Assembly: GCF_002127325.2 (NCBI RefSeq) | Contig: NC_035448.2 | Span: 83,462,020 to 83,526,019 of the forward strand | Reading direction: 5' to 3' | Length of the DNA: 64,000 nt | From: Helianthus annuus | Lineage: Eukaryota > Streptophyta > Magnoliopsida > Asterales > Asteraceae | Shown here: one piece after another, positions 20,326-32,381 of the stretch | How positions within the stretch are numbered: the first letter of the stretch is position 1 | Layout of the letters: each line of letters starts with the position of its first letter | The notes under the pieces: generated by a model | The model's database searches: none | What the model saw: the letters and a program-made list of their open reading frames with translations, nothing else | What the model was told of the DNA's origin: nothing | Program-made: the position numbers and the translations under genes

Positions 20326-22349
20326 TGTGACAACTCGAACTTTTGACTTTCACTTTTGCATTTAATGCACGTTGACTTTGACTGTGTAGTTGTTTGACTT
20401 GTTTGACTTGTAACTGTGCATGTTATGTTATAATGAAACGTGTTGTGAGTATTGCACACTCGAACTAGCTAAGTCTTGTATAACTTTCACGAATCAACCC
20501 GACGAAACAGAAGTTGATTCGCCAACAGCCACTCGACGAAACAAAAGCTTGTTTCGCCAACCCAAGCTCGACGAAACAGAAACTGTTCCGCCGGCCCAGT
20601 TTCGCCGAAAGCCCACTTAGGGCCCAATACGCTATTTTGCGTATAATAACGTGAAACGGTTTCAGTTTCACACTTCTTAGCAATCGGTAAACCCTAAAAC
20701 TCTTTAGCCTTGTGTGCGACGGCAACCATCTCCTCTTTCGAAGCCGGACCCTTATTGTTTGATCATCCTTTGTTCGGTTAGTAAATTGCATGCTTGGTTT
20801 GATTACGATGCTGTATATATTGTGTATGATGTCTTTGATCTTATTATGCATGATGTAATCGGGTATGTAACTTATGCGAAACCTAGTAATCGACTAAGGG
20901 TTTTAATACAGCGGTTGTGTACTAGAGATTCATGCGATCAGGTGTTTAACCCTTGAATGTTGTTATGATGATCTGAGTTTGGATGCACGATAGTAAACTG
21001 ATAGAGTTCCGTGATAGGGGTATTATGTAAATCCGGTTGTTATATGTTTAAACTAGGGTTTCTGCTAGACATTGGCTCTATGATGATTGTGTTATGATAT
21101 TTATGTGTGCACATTGATTCCATATGATTTCTGATGATTGATGGCGGCTGTTCCAATGATTACGGTTTTCTGTGATGAAATTGTAACTGATGTACATTTC
21201 TGACGTAACTGATAGTTGTTGACGAAACACACTGCTTGACGAAACTGTTTGACGAAATGAAAGTGTGTCTCGCCGAGGACTGTCTTGATGAAATAGAATC
21301 TTGTTTCGCCAAAGGGTGATTGACGAAACAGAGTATGTTTCGTCAATCTGTGTTTCGCCGACTTAATACTTTGCACAGTAACTCGACTTAACTCTGTTAG
21401 AAGATAACTGGATTGATTTACTGTTGTTTAAGTGATGTGCATGACTTGCATGATATTGAATACATGTTCAGTACTTCTGTGATTATATCTATACGTGAAC
21501 AACTTGAATATAAACTGATTATGTATACGTGCGTACCTTAGGACGTGATTGATTGACTGTGAGCACATACTTAGCATACCGAGCAAACCAAGGTGAGTTC
21601 ACACAGCCAAGGCATGGGGTTCCCGGGTGGGAATGGGATTGGATGACTTATTGTATATACTCAGATGATAGAACCTAACGATAAGATACGGCTAGACTAG
21701 TAACACTTATTGAACTGATCTTCGCACACCTGCCAAGGGTTGGCCGCGATATTATGACTGACTTCGCACACCTGCCTTAGGAAGGCCGCGAACTAAATTT
21801 ACTAAATCTTCGCACACCTGCCTGGGGGGCCGCGATACGAATAAACCTAGTCTAGAATACTTGGGAAAAACATCCCCTAATATCTTCGCATACCTGCCTG
21901 AGAGGCCGCGATGGAAACTGATACGATACATGACATAACGAACGAACATACTACTACTCACACTATACTTTTACTGAACTATTAACTGTGAACTCGCTCA
22001 ACTAGTTGTTGACTCTCTGCTGCATGCCTTGCAGGACCTTAGGTACTTATGGAGCTTGCACTAGGAAGGAGCAGGTCGTTGTGGAACATGGATCGTGGAT
22101 GCCATGTTATAACGTTTAAACACTCAAACTTAACATTACTTTGGGTTTACTTTTACATACTTTGGATTTTCATTATTACGCTTCCGCGGTTGATACTATG
22201 TTTGGTTTAGAACATCAATTGTATTGAATTGGGTTTTACGAACTATCTTATTTATATTATGATATGTTCAATATGATTGATGGCTTGATCCTGGTCATGT
22301 CACGCCTCCAAGCGGTGGTACTCCGCGTGTGGATTTTGGGGGTGTGACA
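20326..22349 (+). repeat. A2 3' LTR (2024 bp, complete)
   Basis: Starts TGTGACAACTCGAAC, ends GGGGGTGTGACA. TATA-like GTATAATAAC near 20641. Arrays of CGACGAAACAGAA / TTTCGCC words at 20498-20612 and 21225-21360. Predicted intron 20777-22034; alternative donor at 21593; repeat slot 21717-21913. Confidence 0.93.
20777..22034 (+). other. A2 predicted LTR leader intron (3' copy)
   Basis: Same donor and acceptor as the 5' copy. Here the TATA-like box survives about 135 nt upstream of the donor, so the donor would lie in the first exon of an LTR-driven transcript. Confidence 0.45.
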
Positions 22350-25300
22350 AAAGGATTTGTGCATTGCTTGCCACAAAACCAGATGTAAATCGTGAGTTGC
22401 GAGTAGAGGTAATGAAGATTGGCTCCCCGTGCCTAGCAACCGCTTCCTTTAAGCAAATGACTGCAAGTGTAGAAACTTATCTGTTTCTTTGATGGCTAGA
22501 TAGTATGCTGACTGCGCAAGACCATCAATGAGTATCCCGGTGATGTCGTTTCCATTTTGAGTTATAAGTAGACTATCGACAAATCCATGGCAGTCTGTTT
22601 TTATTTCCATGTGAGTCTTGCTGGTTGCGGACGCTACACCTTGACTTTCGACAAGTCGATCTATCATTCTCATACTTAACTAGATGAGACTTCATGTCCG
22701 ATTACCAGTACAGGGTTTATAAATCCTAATGCCTTTCATCAAAAACCCAGGCGGCTAGAATGTCGAAGCTGGTGCGCTTGCTCAACGCGAGTTCCCTACA
22801 GTTGCCGTGTAATGGGACCCACATTTGTTTCAGGAAGTAGCGTGTATCGTCTGACTGGTCAAAGGTTGCTTCTCCATGCCCCGGATGGTTTCAACTTGAA
22901 AAATTCCTCTTCCCTCAGTTCTCCAGTCTGAACAGAGCGAGCCTGATACCTTAGAGTCGATAGTGAGCTGCAGGGCTCGTGTACGTTCAGGTTTCGCAGT
23001 CAGATTCATCTAGAAGTTCCATCCAGCGGGAACGTTGCATGCTTTAGCTATTTCGAATGTCGGTACTTGGGAGGCCCTTGTGATCGGTCTAATTGATGCA
23101 TCTGGTACCGTCCAAGTAATGCCTCCATCTAAAATCCCATGGCCACGGTTTTCACCGCCAGTTGTGTATCGTGCAGTTATTCTTTGTAGCTCCATCACGT
23201 AAGTCATCATTCTCTCATGTTGCGTTGGTGTGTAATTGGGACTCTGATTCGGACCATCATGGTATACCACTATATCACCCGTACCCTCGGGTAAAACGAT
23301 GCTCAGAGCATTGCAGTGTCGGGATTCGAAAGCTGAGATGACGTCCCCCTGTACTGTCTTCCACGAACACAGCACCCTGCTGTGCTAGAGAGATTTAAGC
23401 TGCGCGACTTTCGCAAATCCTGTGATTTATCTGTGATAGCATCAAGTAAGGCTAAGAAGTTGTTGTATCCACGAAGGACTTTTTGGTGTCGATCAGTTCC
23501 AACCAAGACGGATCTCTGCGAGATCCACGTGCATTTCCACTTTGCTGATTATATAACCAAAAGGTACTTCTCTAATCCAGAGATTACATTTAACAAGACC
23601 TTAAGTAGAGTGGCTCCTCCCTCAGAAGCCCTAAAATAAGACACCAATGCCACCCATGGCGTTCCTTTCTCCTGGTTAGGATTCAGAATGTTGTCCACAA
23701 ATGTGGTCGATTCATGTGCTTCCCTGAAGCTGCTGGTGTGTTGGTTAACTCAATGGTCATGGTGTATAACGTTGGAATGGCTGCATTACCTTCGACATAC
23801 TGTTCTAAGGGCATTCTCCGCTTAGAATTTCCATCTGACCATAGCTTGTTCACCTTCGAGTTTTCAAATGGAAACTTGTTCCTCGCAACTGGTCGGCAGG
23901 TTGTCCATACGTGGTCGAGGCAAACTGTTCTTGACTGTCACCTTGTTGAGTTCTCGATAATCAGTACACATACGGAAAGGCTTCTCTTCATGGGTATAGC
24001 GAGGGCTCCTTAAAGCGAAAACTAGATCCGATGAAACTCAAGTCCAATAATTCTTGAAGTTGATTAGGCAGTTCCTGCAACCTTCCTGATGTAAGATAAT
24101 AAGATGTACTAGTAACAAGGGCTACTTCTGGCATGATACGGATCTGATATCCCACCTAACGATGTGTAGATAAACCTGATAGTTCTTCTGGTAACAATTA
24201 GGGAGATGTCACGAATAATTGATGGATCCTCGATCCTCCTTTCCTTAGCCTTGACATCAGTATCGAGTGTTAACATTGCGGGGTAATCCTTCCATAGACA
24301 CTCCGGGCCTTTCTTGCTAAAATGAAGCTAAACGTTGTGCCACTCTGGCGCGTTAGAACAGATAACAATCCTCTACGAAGGAGAGGGTTACATAGAATTG
24401 TCCCCTCACAGGGTACACCTATCAAGAATAACAGAAGAGGGTCGTTGTCGAACACTTGTCCCACAAGGTCGTGTCTGCATCCCAACGATCATATGAGGTT
24501 TCCGTTAGCTTGCCATCAGCCGATTCAACAACAGGTTCAAACTCCTAGAAGCATCTAGATCAAACGGAACAGAGACAAAACGGGTTGCTACTCATACTAG
24601 ATATCACGGTGATAAAGTCTTGACGTCGCCCATGCCAACTCTAAATGCCTTTCCAAGAGCAGCATTTCTGGTGTTGCTGGTTTTCGTCACAAGAATTCCA
24701 AGTACTGTCGTTGTTCCCTTGGTCGTTGACCTCTTAACTTAACTACGGTCAATCCATGATGTAGGCACCTTTATTTCTTTACTGTAAGCTAGGGTTACGA
24801 GCACTTTGATATCGTTGTGACTGCTGACCCCAATGTCGTTGCTCGAAACATGCCCTACGATTCTTCACCATCATAGTCCATCTTTTCGCATCCTGAGTCG
24901 CGTTCTAAAGCGTTACTCACTGTGCTGGCAGTTACGCATACCACACTAAGGTCAATGATTACCACTTATGCCTCGATTGGTTCGTAGGTGTTGACTCCCA
25001 TGAGTCGCTGACGAGGGTTAAGGATTCGATTAAAGCCAAGTCGCTGGTGCTCGTTGCCGGTAATCAGGGTCGTCAAAGTACTGAGGTCGGTAATGTGCTA
25101 CGCTCATCCTCCTGTCCATCGTCGTTGCAAGTGGTTCGAGTAATTCACAGTGTGTTACGAGAGTGTTGCAGAAGTGATCACACTTCAGGATCGGAGACGT
25201 CAATACATGAGTTTCAGCAAACGAGGAGGGGTAAGAAAGGTATTGTTCAATCATTCGATGCTGGGACATCCAACTTAGGGACATTCGTATAAGCACCTAA

Positions 25301-25918
25301 CATTCTACATGGTTCGCTAGGTGTTCAGATGGGTGTTTAGGTAACACTCGACAGCATCGAGTTTCGAAAGAATCCAACGATAAATGAGAAGTTCATGTTT
25401 GAATTTGAGTAGGGGACAATTACTGCTAGCCCCTATAGGTTCGTTTGTTTCACATTGATCAAATAGTGAGACGGAACCCCTTTTTCACTTGCTAAGCATC
25501 ACTGGGACTCGCATGCACCCCACATTATTATTATGTGTGCACCAACAATAATATTGTGATTTGCATGCTCTTCTCAGCCCCTCTTAACTCATGTCAAATG
25601 GTTCCTCAAACTCGAGTAGCAAACGAAGGGTATCACGAAGCGTAAGTCATGAAGGTTTAGGAATTTACCACCCTATCAGTCACATAACACGTGCAAGTGT
25701 ACATGAATTCATATCGTTGTGCTAAATGTGCAATCACATGCAATATCGCATGTAGTATAATGAGTATAAGAGAGACGAACTTTGCATTCTGGAGCTGAGT
25801 GTCATGGTCGTATTCACGTCTTTAGAACTGTGCGGTTATAGTCTGGTTTTACCAAAAACGTTTTTCCCCTTTTTGAATAAAACCAAGTTCACTATAACCA
25901 ATGGCTCTGATACCAATC
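22350..25918 (-). pseudogene. A4: decayed minus-strand chromovirus internal region
   Basis: No long ORF survives, but recognisable pieces run in the order expected for a minus-strand Ty3 element. Integrase-like sequence at 22350-22680 closely matches A3 around 59470. RNase H-like pieces follow at about 23200-23330. RT N-terminal pieces at 23930-24290 include the segment before the first catalytic block. Scrambled protease/gag-like sequence lies at 24300-25300. The PBS TGGTATCAGAGCCA is intact at 25902-25915. Many indels and rearranged blocks make it the oldest-looking copy here. A2 lies against its integrase region. Assignment rests on local matches, so internal boundaries are approximate. 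Confidence 0.65.
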
Positions 25919-25997
25919 TGTCACACCTCCAAAATCCACATGCGGAGTACCAACGCTTGGAGGCGTGACTGACCACGATCTTAGCCACCAATCACAT
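25919..25997 (-). repeat. A4 LTR fragment
   Basis: TGTCACACCTCCAAAATCC directly after the A4 PBS: the inner end of its 5' LTR, cut after 79 bp where S1 begins. Confidence 0.8.
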
Positions 25998-28130
25998 TGT
26001 AACACCCCGTGTTTTCCAAAAGTCAAAGTCAAGTGTTGACTGTTATTGGAATTAAAGATTAATAAAGGTTAATTTCATTTTAGTTCATTTTGATTTTCAT
26101 ATTATTTGGAGTAAGTGTTGTATAATCAAACTAATCGACCGATAATCGAACCGTGAATCAAACTCAATGGAACTCGAACCCGAAATGGTTGTAGGGATGC
26201 TTGTATGTTAGATATAGTAGTTGGAACTAAAAGTAATTTGATTAGGAATTCTATCATTCTCAAATCATCGTTCATCGAAGTCGAAATATCAAGAATCGTC
26301 GCGAAACACTCAAAACTAGGCAAGCCGATCGAACAGGGCAACCTGATCGAACAGGCTAGCCGATCGAACAGGCTGTTCGATCGGACAGCTGCTCGATCAG
26401 GAATGTTGTTCGATCAGCTGACCCTTTCCTCTTTTGGAAGCCTATAAATAGGGCTGTCCTTGTCAACCTTTCCACTTTTGGAAAAGCTCTGACCGACCAG
26501 CCTCTTCTTCTCACTAAATCCAAGATTTCTCTCAAACCGGTAAGTATTTCGCTCTAATCCTTGTACGTTTTTGTTCATTAATCGATTCTCCATCTTTCTA
26601 TCTTTCAAAATCTGAATTTCATCCATGAAATCACCAAGATCTAGGTGTTCTTGAGTGATGTCATCATGGTGTTCTTGGTGTTCATCAAGAACATCATGTT
26701 CTTGACTTCATTTAACCATGAATAAGCTAGATCTAACCGATTTCCACATAAATAACCTAAGATCTTTGGAAAATCTTAACATTTCACGGTGGAAAAGGAT
26801 TGGAAGATGGGTTTTCATCTATCTTTCAACTCTTTTACACTCAAAAAGGTGAAAACGAGACTTGAACCGGTTTACAAATCAATCTAAACAACACATGGTT
26901 CAAGATTCGGGTTCTACCGAGAGATGTACCGATTTCGGGTTAAACGTTAAACTTAGGTTCCAAACCGTCTCTGACCGAGTTTGGGTGATTCCTGCTCGAG
27001 TTGGTAGGCTAAGTAGGGACTTCAGCTTTGTGGTTCAACCCGTAGTCAAAACATCTCCAAATCACACCAAGTAACGGGAAGAAACAAGTGTTAAGTGAAA
27101 AGTTAACCGAATCGAGAAGCTGGCCGAACGGCTAGGCTGTTCGATCGAACAGCCCAACCGAACGACTATGCCAGCCGATCGGTTAGGCTAACCGATCGAC
27201 TAGCACTTAGACCCACCAACTCACAAAAGTGTAGTATTGACGAGATACTGTTCGATCGACTACGCCACTCGATTGTAATCATTACTGCTCGGATCATGAG
27301 ATACTATACTTTAAAACACATAGACTTTTTGAAACAATGGAAAGTCACCCGATCGAGCATGCTAACCGATCGAGTGACATCTTGCCAAGTCTACAATGCT
27401 AACCGATCGGTTGGGCTAACCGAACGAACAGCTGTTCGATCGGCCAACTTGAAAGGTAGTACAAACCATCATACACAAACGCGAAGGACACTTACGTAAA
27501 ACCTACGTAAACTTATACTCACTACTGCCTCGGGTTGTGTCAGGAACTTACGTAAAACCTACGTAAACCCCCGCGTACCACTGTCCTCGGTTTGTGAAGG
27601 ACACTTACGTAAAACCTACGTAAACCTTGTACGTACTACTGTTCTCAGGTTAAGAAGAACACTTATGGTTACAAATAGTCTAGTGTATATGCAACTATGG
27701 GAAGCCGCCACCAATAGAACATACTATCGGCCCAGTAGAGCAACACGTTATGAAACGAACTTACTATTACGAACTTACTTTCTGTGAACTCGCTCAACTA
27801 GTTGTTGACTCTCTATTACATGCCTTGCAGGTCGTTAGGTATACATGGAGCTTGTACTGGGAGGCGCGGTCGTTGTGGACAAGGATCGTGAATGCTTTAG
27901 TTAAACATTATGACATTACATACTTTATTTATGATTGGGCTTTTACTCATTTGCTTCCGCAAAACGTTGAATTTATACTTATGTTTTGAACACCTCTCAT
28001 ATGGATTGGGTTGGTTTAATGGCATTTACTTTTACTATTTACATTGTTCTATATGATTGGTGGCTTGATCCTGGTCAGTCACGCCTCCAAGCGGTGATAT
28101 ACTCCGCGTGTGGATTTTGGGGGTGTGACA
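25998..28130 (+). repeat. S1: lone chromovirus LTR (2133 bp)
   Basis: Starts TGTAACACCCCGTG and ends GGGGGTGTGACA, with no internal region on either side. TATA box TATAAATA near 26444. Flanks are CACAT on the left and TAACA on the right, so there is no TSD, and the two sides belong to different elements (A4 and C1). Its 5' half is unlike A1-A3, but the 3' quarter, including TGCCTTGCAG, is homologous. Arrays of CCGATCGAACAG-like words occur at 26315-26415 and 27110-27445. Confidence 0.8.
26540..27830 (+). other. S1 predicted LTR leader intron
   Basis: Strong donor AAACCG|GTAAGTATTTC 97 nt after the TATA box and acceptor ACATGCCTTGCAG|GTCG, 1291 nt. Contains three copies of a CTTACGTAAAACCTACGTAAA unit at about 27491-27630. 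Confidence 0.5.
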
Positions 28131-28337
28131 TAACATAAGCGTTACATCCCCATATGCGAAGGTAAGATACTTTAGGTCGTTTACCATGCCACATCTCATA
28201 TGGTGTCTTTTCTACCTTTTTAGTAGGAGCAATATTAACAAGACGTGTAGCAGTTTCAAGAGCATAACTCCAAAAGGAGTGTGGTAAGTTTGTACGACAC
28301 ATCATTGATCGAACCATGTCTAATATGGTTCGATTTC
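28131..28337 (-). pseudogene. C1 integrase, distal piece
   Basis: Continuation of the copia integrase beyond the LINE. On the minus strand it reads from MVRSMMCRTNLPHSFWSYAL to WGCNAYV, the standard copia segment after the catalytic glutamate. It rejoins the piece at 30557-31306 across the 11-bp target duplication GGTTCGATTTC. Confidence 0.85.
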
Positions 28338-30556
28338 AAAGAGGGGGCGATTTGGGCGATTTGGGGTTTCCTTGTAACCCTAGACGATTTCAAGCAATTT
28401 CTTGGTCTGGATTGATCTTGATTTGTATCTAAGGATTCCGTTTTCGTTTCTTTAGGTCTCTATCAATTGATATCAGATTAAGCATCGTGTTCTAGGGTTC
28501 TGATTTCTTTAATTCGTTCTTTCCTGATTGTTCTTGGAGTGACGGCACTATTCCTATTGTATTGGCAGATTAAGTTCGTTTTTCAATTGTTCGTTGAATA
28601 GGGTTTCGGTAGAATCAATAATCAGGGTTTCAGCGTATCAGATTTGGGTTTGCGGCTGCATATTTCTTCCATTTAGGGTTTACGGCTGATTATTCATCTG
28701 ATTAGGGTTTGCGACTGATCTTCATCTGATTAGGGTTTCGGCAGGTGTATTGTTGATTGTCGGCTACTAGGGTTTTTCAGGCGGCTTGTGTCTTGAACGG
28801 ATTCTGGATGCTAGGGTTCTGTTTAATGGATGAACGTTTGAAACCTGGTGGGTGGCCACCACTGTCGTTTAAGGAAATTGCGGATCGTATTCTTGATGTT
28901 GATGGGCACACGATTCAGACAAAACGTGGTATCAATATCAATGATGAACTCTCTAAGGTCACAGTTCCGGTTCATTTGGATAAGAGGGATGTCGAAAAAT
29001 CAGACAACTTTTGGGATTACCCGAGCAAGTTTTCGCCAAAATCAGATCTGTTTGGTGCATCTTTTCCGGCTAACAACAGGGCTGCTCAAGGTAAAACTCA
29101 TAATTCGGGAACTACAAGTCCTGTTTCCTTTGCTCACATTGTAAAGAATACAAAGGAGAAGGTTAAAGTGAATTTTCGGGCGTTGGAATCTGCCGAGAAA
29201 GTTGATGGGGCTGATGTTGTTATTCCATTGTCGTCGGTTCAACAAGTTACTGATAGGTATGCTAACACTTTGTTTGGATATTTTCTGGGTAAACGGTTGG
29301 CATTTCCTGTGGTTGATTACTTTGCAAAAAACAATTGGGCTAAATATGGTCTTTCCCGTCTCATGATGAATGCAAACGGGTTCTTTTTCTTTAAGTTTAC
29401 TTCTAAGGAAGGGATGAATCAAATGCTAGCGGATGGGCCTTGGCTAATCAGAAGTGTTCCCATAATTTTGAAGGAGTAGTCGCCCTCTATCAAGATGGAA
29501 AAAGAGGATATTAAAGTGGTTCCAGTGTGGGTCAAGATGCATGATGTGCCGTTAGAGGCATTTACTGAGGATGGGCTTAGCTTGGTTGCCTCTATGGTTG
29601 GGATACCTAAGATGTTGGATACGTATACTGCCTCGATGTGTGCAGAATCTTGGGGAAGGAGCAGCTATGCTAGAGCGCTCATTGAAGTGCAAGCGGGGGC
29701 TGATTTGAAAAAGTGTGTTACTGTTGCTATTCCGTCTATGGATGGTAGTGGGTATTCAAAGGTGGAGGTCAAGATTGAATATGATTGGGAGCCTCTAAGG
29801 TGCTCCTCTTGTTGTGTGTTTGGCCATGATGACAGCTCGTGCCCGAAAAACCCTCAGGTAACTCCTAGTGGGGATGCTGAAAAGAAGAATGATGATTTTC
29901 AGGTTGTAGAGGGCAAGAAGAAGAAAGTGAACAACCAAGGCATCCACATGAAAAATCAGAAGCCAAAGGTAGTCTACAGGCCAGTTGTTAACCCTAAACC
30001 AAAATCGTCTTCAAAGAGTCCGATGCAGAATCAGGTTTCAACGTCTAACCCGTTTGACATTCTGAAGGATGATACTGGTAATCAGGGAGGTACCACTGTG
30101 GGTAGAGTGGAGAAGAAACCGTCGAGTAACAGGCAGGAATCGGATGAGGAGGAGGTTGAAGAAGTATACAATGAAACTAGTGCATTTATGACATCTGGCA
30201 CTCATCCTTTTTCTTCGAAAGCAGGGGCAAGCACCTCTTCTACCAAGTTCTCTAATGGATAGGTTGTCTGCTTTTCGTCTGAAGGGGCTGCTATTTTGTG
30301 GCTTCTTTATCTTTGATGATGGTGGTTGAGGATTATGTTTTGTGGTTTTGCATTATTTGTCTACTAGATGTCGTGTCATGATGTATAGTAGACTAGGTTA
30401 TGGGGTGTTATAGGTCTTTGGTTTTTGTTTTTGTTTTACATATATGGGGCATGTCCTGTATATGAACTAGTGTGGAACTCATCCTCACTACTTGTACTTA
30501 TTTGCTGTTGCATTTTAATAGAATCACCGGGGTAACCCTTTACCCAAAAAAAAAAA
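28338..30556 (+). mobile_element. ORF1-only L1-type LINE inside C1
   Basis: A 2.2-kb insertion flanked by the 11-bp duplication GGTTCGATTTC (28327-28337 and 30557-30567), ending in 11 A (30546-30556). It has a roughly 490-bp 5' region rich in AGGGTTTNGG motifs, an ORF1, about 290 bp of 3' region and the A tail. No endonuclease/RT ORF2 is present. TSD and tail show retrotransposition by target-primed reverse transcription, so the short form itself, or a spliced or deleted parent RNA, was mobilised. Confidence 0.9.
28826..30262 (+). pseudogene. LINE ORF1 (DUF4283-type RNA-binding protein), one stop
   Basis: Plant L1 ORF1 protein, expected to bind the element RNA. The likely start is the ATG at 28826 (MDERLKPGG), although the frame is open further upstream. 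Residues around 130-215 resemble the DUF4283 domain: it begins near FGYFLGKRLAFPVVDYF and includes the motif DGPWLIR. A CCHC-type knuckle follows (CSSCCVFGHDDSSC, near 29800-29840), then a basic, Lys-rich region and an acidic tail. A TAG at 29477-29479 breaks the frame right after LKE; the same frame continues immediately, and the context suggests a tryptophan codon was lost by one G-to-A change. Without that stop the protein would be about 478 residues. Confidence 0.85.
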
Positions 30557-31306
30557 GGTTCGATTTCTCCTCTCAGACACACCATTAAGTTGTGGTGTTC
30601 CGGGTGGAGTTAGTTGGGATATAATCCCACACTTCTTGAGATGTTCATCAAACTCTTGATTAATGTATTCACCACCTCGATCGGATCGAAGTGCCTTAAT
30701 CGTTTTCCCTAGTTGATTCTGTACTTCATTTTGGAATTCTTTGAACTTTTCAAAGGTTTCATGTTTAAACTTCATAAGATAAACATATCCATATCTACTA
30801 TAATCATCAGTAAATATAACGAAGTATCTTTCCCCATTCCTTGACATAGTCCTGAATGGACCACATACATCAGTATGTATGAGTCCTAACAGGTCTTTGG
30901 CCCTTTCACTAGTTCCAGTAAAAGGGGCCTTAGTCATCTTGCCACTTAGACAACATTCGCATAAATCATAAGTCTCTTGACCCGTGGATTCTAGAATCCC
31001 TGCGGTTTGGAGCTTCCTCATGCGATTGATGTTAATATGGCCAAGACGACAATGCCAACGATATGTTTGATTAAAGCTAGTTTTAACACTTTTAGAGGAA
31101 AGAGAGCATACCATATTATTTGATCTATTGTTAGAACTATCTATTTCATAGACACCATTGTGAGGCTTAGCCTCAAAATAGAACACACCATTTAAAAATG
31201 CAGAAATGCTACCATTAACAATATCAAAAGCATAATTAAAACCTTGTTCTCTTAAAGCAGAAATAGAAATAATATTCTTAGTCAAACTAGGAACATAAAA
31301 AAACAT
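30557..31306 (-). pseudogene. C1 protease end and integrase, proximal piece
   Basis: Copia GAG-pre-integrase and integrase core. Visible on the minus strand: the zinc-binding segment (WHCRLGHINI and CECCLSGKM), the first catalytic aspartate in HTDVCGPF, the second in LRSDRGGEY, and the start of the ERRNRT segment where the LINE interrupts it. The link to the upstream protease frame is broken near 31300 by an A-run frameshift. It is not functional as it stands. Confidence 0.87.
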
Positions 31307-32381
31307 TGTCTAAAGTAATAAACAATCCAGAAGGTAATTCAAGAATAAATTCTCCAACTGCCTTCACAACAACATTCTGCCCGTTCCCAACGTGCAGCTC
31401 TAAGTCACCCTGCTTCAGCTTCCTAATCCTTTTTAGTCCCTGCAAATCATTACAAATGTGAAAACCACATCCAGTGTCAAACACCCAAGATTTGCTCGAA
31501 AAGGAAAATAGATCAATAACATATATACCTTAGGATTCTCCTATTTGCAGCTTCTTAAGCTTCAACTCAGCCAGGTACTTGGGACAATAGCTCTTCCAAT
31601 GCCCGATCTCATCACAGTGAAAACACTTGGCATCTTTATGAGGCTTTGCCTTCGGAGTGGCAACCTTTTTGCCTTTGCCCTTGTCTTGCTTACTCGCCTT
31701 GCCTTTTCCCTTGGATAACTTCTTCTTGGTAATTCTTCCTTCCCTGATCGCCAGCACTGGATTGCCCTTAGTTGGAATGTTTGTCTCAGCAGTTTTTAGC
31801 ATCTGATGCAACTCTGGGATCGTTCTTTCCCTCCCATTCATGTTATAGTTCATTACGAACTGATGATATGAATTGGGTAGCGAGTTAAGGATCACATCCG
31901 TAGCTAACTCATTACTAAGGGGTGCGTTCAGACGCTCCAGTTAATCAACGAAAGACTTCATTTTCAGTACATGAGAACTGACCGAAGTACCTTCCTGCAT
32001 GCGACATGTAATGAGAGATCTCATCACCTCAAAACGCTCATGACGAGCTTGCTGCTAAAACATGTTTTTCAGCTGCTCACTCATCTCATATGCTCCCAAG
32101 TTTTCCAGATTCTTCTGAAGTTCTGGAATCATCATAGCAAGCATAAGACATGTCACATCTTGGGAATCATCAACATGTTTTTCCCATGTCCTACGGGCTG
32201 CACCCGTATTAGCAGCAGGTGCTTCGGGAATTGGTCCTTCAAGGACATAAGCCTTTTTCTCCGCCCTGAGAACAATTTTCATGTTGCGGTACCAATCCAT
32301 GAAGTTAGAATTATCAAGTTTAGCATTTTCAAGGATGGACTTAAGCGAGAATTTGGTGTTATCAGAATTGTTTGTAGACAT
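31287..32381 (-). pseudogene. C1 gag and protease, broken
   Basis: One frame read from the ATG at 32381 (MSTNNSDNTKFSL, copia Gag start). Breaks: stop at 32055-32057, another near 31938, another at 31530-31532. The Gag core precedes a Lys-rich linker and the knuckle CFHCDEIGHWKSYC near 31582-31624. The protease active site appears as FDTGCGFHIC (31455-31484). Gag size fits ordinary copia elements, unlike G1 and G2. Confidence 0.85.

Larger units (their letters stand above)
13617..22349 (+). mobile_element. A2: Ty3 chromovirus, truncated 5' LTR
   Basis: Plus-strand element with gag, protease, RT, RNase H, integrase and chromodomain in Ty3 order, and a complete 3' LTR (20326-22349). The 5' LTR lacks its first 387 bp, including the TATA-like segment, so it probably has no promoter of its own. 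The two LTRs have identical length over the shared 1637 bp and about two dozen substitutions by eye (about 1.4%). No TSD can be tested on the truncated side. The 3' flank is decayed element A4, entered in the middle of its integrase region. Confidence 0.9.
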
